Positions 59,899 to 64,000 of a stretch of 64,000 bases of DNA are shown here, one piece after another (position 1 is the first letter of the stretch; each line of letters starts with the position of its first letter). The stretch is from an uncultured bacterium. GTDB taxonomy: Bacteria; Patescibacteriota; Saccharimonadia; Saccharimonadales; Saccharimonadaceae. Under the pieces are notes generated by a model. The model did not search any database. It saw only the letters and a list, made by a program, of their open reading frames with translations, and was not told the origin of the DNA. The DNA is taken from assembly GCA_902761145.1 (NCBI GenBank), contig CACWJA010000004.1, forward strand, positions 1 through 64,000. Reading direction: 5' to 3'. Both the position numbers and the translations under genes were made by a program.

Positions 59899-60010
59899 CT
59901 TTGGGGGTTGTTTTGCGTAATTTGGGTCTAGGGATCTAAAGCTTGACAACTCCTGCGGGTAACCGCCAATAGAAATTGATGAGACAGCGTTTGCGGCGAG
60001 CGCCGCGCTT

Positions 60011-60038
60011 CGCTCCGGCTAAAGCCGGAGCTTTTTTT
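60011..60038 (+). terminator. Intrinsic terminator before the ribosomal operon
   Basis: GCTCCGGC, TAAA loop and GCCGGAGC followed by seven Ts. Confidence 0.92.
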
Positions 60039-60086
60039 ATGGTAAAAATACATGAAATGGGGCTAGGCAAAGAGTAAAAAGTATGC

Positions 60087-60298
60087 TATAATGTGGGTAT
60101 TACCTAGACATAAGGTGAGGTCTGGAGTGTTTCTTGTAAAGGGACGCGAAGGAAACCGGCCTAAAAGTCTAGTTTTAATAGTGCAGTTTTGCCTGTTGTA
60201 CAGAGGCAAAACAGCCCATTGGTAGTAATAGATATATTATTGCCAGCATTCGCCTAGAGGGCGAGAATAACAACTAACTAATAAAAGAAAGGAATAGG
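60087..60298 (+). promoter_or_regulatory. Promoter and leader of the ribosomal protein operon
   Basis: TATAAT (60087-60092) precedes a leader of about 200 nt. It contains a 9-bp hairpin GTTTTGCCT/AGGCAAAAC (60186-60212) and a CGCC/GGCG hairpin (about 60249-60265) before AAAGGAA and the rplC start. In other bacteria such leaders carry feedback sites for a ribosomal protein (L4 in E. coli). That role here is inference. Confidence 0.55.
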
Positions 60299-60919
60299 AT
60301 GCAAGTCATTCTCGGCACCAAAATTGGTATGACCCAGATCATCGGTGAAGATGGCGTAGTGACACCTGTTACTATCCTCCAAGCTGGCCCTTGCACAGTG
60401 ACTCAGATTAAAACTATCGATACCGATGGTTATAACGCTGTGCAGGTGGGATATGGTCAGGGTAAGAATCTGAGCAAGTCGGTAGCCGGCCATGTAAAGA
60501 AGGCTGGCGAAAATATAAATCCTAAGGTCCTAAAGGAATTTCGTATGGAAGAGATTCCTGAAGGTATGAAGCTAGGCGATAGCCTAACGGTCGAAAGCTT
60601 CAAATTAGGAGATAAGGTGGCTGTTACGGGTACAAGCAAGGGTAAAGGCTTTGCTGGTACAGTAAAACGACATAATTTCCAAGAATCTCGCAATACGCAT
60701 GGATTTAAGGGTAATATCCGTCGTGTCGGATCTATTGGTTCGATGTATCCTCAAAAGGTATTTAAAGGTAAGAAGATGCCTGGCAGAATGGGTCATGATC
60801 AAGTTACCGTAAAAAACCTTGTAGTAGCGTATATTGACGCCGAAAATAATCTAATAGGCCTCAAAGGTGCTGTACCTGGTCCGCGCAAAGGAATAGTAAG
60901 CGTGGAGGGAAAGGAGTAA
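60299..60919 (+). CDS. rplC: Ribosomal protein L3
   Basis: A 206-residue early-assembly protein of the large subunit. Recognised by GTKIGMTQI at the N-terminus, SKGKGFAGTVKRHNF and the MPGRMGHDQVTVKNL segment. ATG 60299 follows AAAGGAATAG. It is the first gene of the operon: rpsJ (S10), which normally precedes it, is absent here and replaced by a leader. Confidence 0.97.
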   Translation: MQVILGTKIGMTQIIGEDGVVTPVTILQAGPCTVTQIKTIDTDGYNAVQVGYGQGKNLSKSVAGHVKKAGENINPKVLKEFRMEEIPEGMKLGDSLTVESFKLGDKVAVTGTSKGKGFAGTVKRHNFQESRNTHGFKGNIRRVGSIGSMYPQKVFKGKKMPGRMGHDQVTVKNLVVAYIDAENNLIGLKGAVPGPRKGIVSVEGKE

Positions 60920-60920
60920 T

Positions 60921-61520
60921 ATGGCTACACTTAATAAAGATATATTTGGATTAGAAGTAGAGAATCATGAGTTGGTAAAACTTGCTTATGATAGGTATTT
61001 AGCCAATTCGCGCTCTTCACATGCTAAGACCTTGAAGCGTGGTGAAGTACGTGGTGGTGGTAAGAAACCATGGAAGCAAAAGGGCACTGGTAGAGCACGT
61101 TTTGGCAGTACTCGTAACCCTATTTGGCGTCATGGTGGTGTAGCTTTTGGTCGTACTGGCGAAGAAAACTTCACCAAGAACATGTCGAAGGCCGCGAAGC
61201 GTTTGGCTGTAAGACAAGCTTTGTCTATGAAGAATGCTGATAAAGCAGTATTCATACTAGACAAAACCGTAAAACTAGACGGCAAGACTAAGACTGCTGT
61301 AAAAGTACTTGAAGATATGAATCTAGATGGTAAGAATGTATTGGCTGTAGCGGCAGAAAAAACACCAGAAATATTACGCTCTACCAATAACTTGTCAAAT
61401 GTCAAGCTAGTACGTGCTACTTATTTGAATGTTTTCGATATCATGAATGCTGATGCGATAGTATTTTCGGAAGATGCTTTGAAGCAAGCCGAAGAATGGT
61501 TACTAGGAGAGGAGAACTAA
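60921..61520 (+). CDS. rplD: Ribosomal protein L4
   Basis: A 199-residue large-subunit protein lining the exit tunnel. Shows the conserved extended loop RSSHAKTLKRGEVRGGGKKPWKQKGTGRARFGSTRNPIWRHGG in outline (about 32-75). One base separates it from rplC, and AAAGGAG lies in the rplC end. Confidence 0.97.
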   Translation: MATLNKDIFGLEVENHELVKLAYDRYLANSRSSHAKTLKRGEVRGGGKKPWKQKGTGRARFGSTRNPIWRHGGVAFGRTGEENFTKNMSKAAKRLAVRQALSMKNADKAVFILDKTVKLDGKTKTAVKVLEDMNLDGKNVLAVAAEKTPEILRSTNNLSNVKLVRATYLNVFDIMNADAIVFSEDALKQAEEWLLGEEN

Positions 61521-61521
61521 G

Positions 61522-61926
61522 ATGGCGGAAAAGAATACTAGCAAGAAGATAAATATGATTGAGCCACGTGCGACAGAAAAGAGTTATCTTGAGCAAGCCA
61601 AGCGTATCTATATGTTTCCTGTAAAGAAGACTATGGGCAAGCAAGAGATAGCTGCTATGGTAGAGAAAGAATTCAACGTAACCGTAACAGATGTAAGGAC
61701 ATTAATTCGTAATGGCAAAAAGACTAAATACAGCAAAGGTAAGCATGCTTACCCTGGGATTACGCATCGTCAGGATAAGAAGATTGCTTATGTAAAATTG
61801 AAAGAAGGCGATTCAATCAAAGTATTTGATGAGCCAGAAGATAATAAAACCAGCGCAAAGGAAGCCAAAAAGGCCGAAAAAGAGGCCAAGAAGGCAGACA
61901 AGAATGCAGGGAAGGAGAATAAATAA
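61522..61926 (+). CDS. rplW: Ribosomal protein L23
   Basis: A 134-residue protein at the exit-tunnel mouth, the docking site of trigger factor and SRP. Core: IEPRATEKSYL...YMFPVKKTMGKQEIAAMVEKEFNVTVTDV. A Lys/Ala/Glu-rich tail of about 30 residues extends the usual 95-100. It overlaps rplB by 1 nt. Confidence 0.95.
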   Translation: MAEKNTSKKINMIEPRATEKSYLEQAKRIYMFPVKKTMGKQEIAAMVEKEFNVTVTDVRTLIRNGKKTKYSKGKHAYPGITHRQDKKIAYVKLKEGDSIKVFDEPEDNKTSAKEAKKAEKEAKKADKNAGKENK

Positions 61927-62762
61927 TGGCTATTAAGGCATATCGCCCGATTACGCCGGCACAGCGTCAAAAAACCACACAGGATTTTGACCAGATTACT
62001 ACGAGTAAGCCAATGAAGTCGCTTTTGAAAGCAAAAAAGCAACAAGCCGGTAAAAATAATCAGGGTAGAATAACAGTACGTCATCGTGGTGGTGGCGTGA
62101 AGAGGCACTACAGAATAGTGACTTATAACCTACCGAAGGATCTAACTCTTACGGTAGAAGAAATAGAATACGATCCAAATCGTAGCGCAAGAATAGCGCG
62201 TGTGAAAGATCAGAATGGTACTTATTATTACGTACTCGCTGATACAAAAATGACAAAAGGTACTACTTTTAAAACTGGTGATGAGATAGAAGTAGAGGAT
62301 TCTTCGAGAATGCCTTTGGAAAACATCCCAGTAGGTACTTTTGTGTATGCAGTAGAGTTGACGCCTGGCAAGGGCGCACAGATGGTGCGTGCTGCTGGTG
62401 CTTCGGCGCAGTTGATGGCTAAGGAAAACGGCTACGCTACGCTAAGGATGCCATCTGGTGAGGTACGCAAGGTGCTAGTAAAGTGCGAAGCTTCTGTAGG
62501 CACAGTGTCTAATTTGCAACATCAGAATATAAAAATTGGTGCTGCTGGTAGACGACGTCGCAAAGGTATTCGTCCAACCGTACGTGGCGTAGTAATGAAC
62601 GCTACGGATCACCCACACGGTGGTGGTGACGGTGGTAGACACGGTTCTGGTAAGGCACCACGTACACCATGGGGTCAATTGACTTTGGGGTATCGTACTC
62701 GTCACAATAAGAAAACTAATAAAATGATCGTGCGCAGTCGCCACGAAGGAAAGAGGAAATAA
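61926..62762 (+). CDS. rplB: Ribosomal protein L2
   Basis: A 278-residue protein near the peptidyl transferase centre. Shows [17 protein letters not shown], the SAR region and the conserved [15 protein letters not shown] loop (about 222) with its essential His. It overlaps rplW and rpsS by 1 nt each. Confidence 0.98.
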   Translation: MAIKAYRPITPAQRQKTTQDFDQITTSKPMKSLLKAKKQQAGKNNQGRITVRHRGGGVKRHYRIVTYNLPKDLTLTVEEIEYDPNRSARIARVKDQNGTYYYVLADTKMTKGTTFKTGDEIEVEDSSRMPLENIPVGTFVYAVELTPGKGAQMVRAAGASAQLMAKENGYATLRMPSGEVRKVLVKCEASVGTVSNLQHQNIKIGAAGRRRRKGIRPTVRGVVMNATDHPHGGGDGGRHGSGKAPRTPWGQLTLGYRTRHNKKTNKMIVRSRHEGKRK

Positions 62763-63055
62763 TGTCGAGAAGTTTGAAGAAAGGTCCATTTGTGGACTAC
62801 AAGCTCGCAAAGAAAATCGCCGCACTTTCCAGCGAGGATCGCACCGTGATCAAGACTTGGGCAAGGCAATCTACTATCTCGCCAGAGATGGTGGGGCGTA
62901 CTATAGCCGTGCACAATGGTAAAGTACATGTACCAGTCTTTATTTCGGAAAATATGGTAGGGCATAAGCTTGGCGAATTTGCGCCAACTCGTAAGTTCCG
63001 CCGTCACGGTGGTAAAAAGGCTGCAGAAGCTGCAGCTGCGAAAGGAAAGGGGTAA
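62762..63055 (+). CDS. rpsS: Ribosomal protein S19
   Basis: A 97-residue small-subunit head protein. Shows [36 protein letters not shown] and [17 protein letters not shown]. Its start overlaps the rplB stop. Confidence 0.97.
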   Translation: MSRSLKKGPFVDYKLAKKIAALSSEDRTVIKTWARQSTISPEMVGRTIAVHNGKVHVPVFISENMVGHKLGEFAPTRKFRRHGGKKAAEAAAAKGKG

Positions 63056-63058
63056 AAT

Positions 63059-63511
63059 ATGGCAGAAACATACTTTGCACATGCATATGAAAAAGGTATT
63101 GATTCTCAGCCTCGCAAGACCAATGTAGTGGCAAGCTTAGTGCGTGATCGCTATGTGGCAGATGCTGTAGTAATACTTGAAAATACCCCAAGAAGAGCTG
63201 CACGCGCAGTGCGAAAAGCTATTGAGTCTGCAAATGCAAATTTGTTGAACAATTCCAAAGTTTCAATAGATCCTAAGACTGTACGTATAGCAAGAATATT
63301 TGTAACAAGTGGCACAAGAATGCGTAGGTACAAGCCAGCTTCTCGTGGCCGTGCGTTACCATACGAAAAGATTAGTAGCAATATATTCGTCGAGGTCGCC
63401 GGCGAAGAAAAGGTAAAGAAAACTGCTTCTGAGGACAAAAAGGCAGCTGAAAAGAGCGCGTCTAAAAGTTCCGATAAAACAGAGGTAAAAGCGAAAAAGG
63501 AGAAAAAGTAA
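63059..63511 (+). CDS. rplV: Ribosomal protein L22
   Basis: A 150-residue large-subunit protein. The core has RKTNVVASLVRDRYVADAVVILENTPRRAA and the tunnel hairpin tip near GTRMRRYKPASRGRA. A Lys/Ser-rich tail of about 35 residues follows, similar in style to that of L23. The ribosome binding site AAAGGGG lies in the rpsS end. Confidence 0.96.
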   Translation: MAETYFAHAYEKGIDSQPRKTNVVASLVRDRYVADAVVILENTPRRAARAVRKAIESANANLLNNSKVSIDPKTVRIARIFVTSGTRMRRYKPASRGRALPYEKISSNIFVEVAGEEKVKKTASEDKKAAEKSASKSSDKTEVKAKKEKK

Positions 63512-63512
63512 T

Positions 63513-64000
63513 ATGGGTCAGAAGGTTAATCCCATCTCTTACCGTCTCCAGATTAGCAAAGACTGGTCGTCTAAGTGGTTTACCCGCAAGGCGGACTTTC
63601 GACGCTGGTTGGTGGAAGACGACAAGATTCGCAAATTGATAGAAAAGCGATATGAAAATCGCCCAACTATTGCGCGGATTGATATTGAGCGTTCTGCTAA
63701 TCTTACTACCATTACTATCCACACGGCTAAGGCTGGGGCAGTGATTGGTAAGCAAGGTGCAGGAGTTAATGAGCTCAAGAGTAAACTAGAAAAAATCGTA
63801 GATGGACCAATTCGTATCAACATAGAGGAAGTAAAAAGGCCAGAGCTAAGTGCTAAGTTGGTAGCTGAGAATATTGGCTTTCAGCTGGGCAAGCGTATGA
63901 ATTTTCGTCGCGCTGTAAAAATGGCTTTGCAATCCACTATGAATGCTGGTGCCAAAGGTGTACGTATAGAAGTAGCCGGTCGGTTGAATGGCGCTGAGAT
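63513..64000 (+). CDS. rpsC: Ribosomal protein S3, 5' part
   Basis: The start ATG 63513 follows AAAGGAGA, and the frame is open to the window end (about 162 residues seen of roughly 210-230). The N-terminus MGQKVNPISYRLQ and the KH-domain motif AGAVIGKQGAGVNEL identify S3. It is cut by the right edge. Confidence 0.97.
   Translation, partial: MGQKVNPISYRLQISKDWSSKWFTRKADFRRWLVEDDKIRKLIEKRYENRPTIARIDIERSANLTTITIHTAKAGAVIGKQGAGVNELKSKLEKIVDGPIRINIEEVKRPELSAKLVAENIGFQLGKRMNFRRAVKMALQSTMNAGAKGVRIEVAGRLNGAE

Noticed and set aside
1-64000. DGR reverse transcriptase, transposase, integrase or CRISPR array in the window
   Set aside because: No long frame carries RT, DDE, HUH, tyrosine- or serine-recombinase motifs, and no regularly spaced direct repeats are seen. 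The variable regions and palindromes therefore lack a local enzyme.

Overview
The window looks like the chromosome of a small-genome bacterium of the Candidate Phyla Radiation (Patescibacteria). Candidatus Saccharibacteria is my best guess, on gene content and style rather than a phylogeny. Genes are dense and the base composition is moderately AT-rich. The genetic code is standard: UGA is used as stop and a release factor 2 gene is present. There are many short membrane-anchored proteins without names, and a -10 promoter box often sits 6-9 nt before the start codon, which predicts leaderless mRNAs. No transposase, integrase, reverse transcriptase or CRISPR array is visible.

Layout. 1-8.2 kb: partial unknown gene, gpmI, a frameshifted FISUMP surface protein, galU, an AMP-dependent synthetase and two small membrane proteins. 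8.2-11.3 kb: a CIRCE operator followed by clpC-clpP. 11.4-25.6 kb: a large secreted protein, then rnhA-tyrS-methyltransferase-rpmA, a membrane flippase-like gene, xseAB, a soluble histidine kinase with a lone receiver, recO, ppa and glyS. 25.7-32.4 kb: a second frameshifted FISUMP protein carrying InlB-type repeats, an ABC exporter, an Erm/KsgA-like methylase and hisS. 32.4-35.4 kb: tRNA-Val, tRNA-Lys and tRNA-Phe, an orphan gene cassette, and a 165-bp direct repeat next to tRNA-Phe. 35.4-52.4 kb: rarA, a DsbA/membrane CPTC pair, a G5-3D cell-wall protein, rsmA, an intact FISUMP protein, serS, hpf, secA, an M16 peptidase, murD and dus. 52.4-60 kb: prfB embedded in a cluster of orphan small genes, most with their own promoter, leader and terminator. 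60-64 kb: the ribosomal operon rplC-rplD-rplW-rplB-rpsS-rplV-rpsC (cut by the window end).

Main points of interest. (1) Imperfect palindromic elements whose outer arms differ between copies yet stay complementary, with a conserved inner core; in one related element the arms coincide with the 3' ends of two convergent genes. (2) Two FISUMP proteins with 187-bp C-terminal regions that vary as diversity-generating-retroelement targets do; two of the three FISUMP genes are broken by single-base indels in A-tracts. (3) A cluster of single-gene units of unknown function, six of which have a TTGAC(A/T)-17 nt-TATAAT promoter (a seventh has TTGATT), containing a new paralogous small-protein family and leaders that look like RNA switches or attenuators. 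(4) Pervasive predicted leaderless transcription.

All calls come from reading the sequence and from knowledge of the families. No searches were run.
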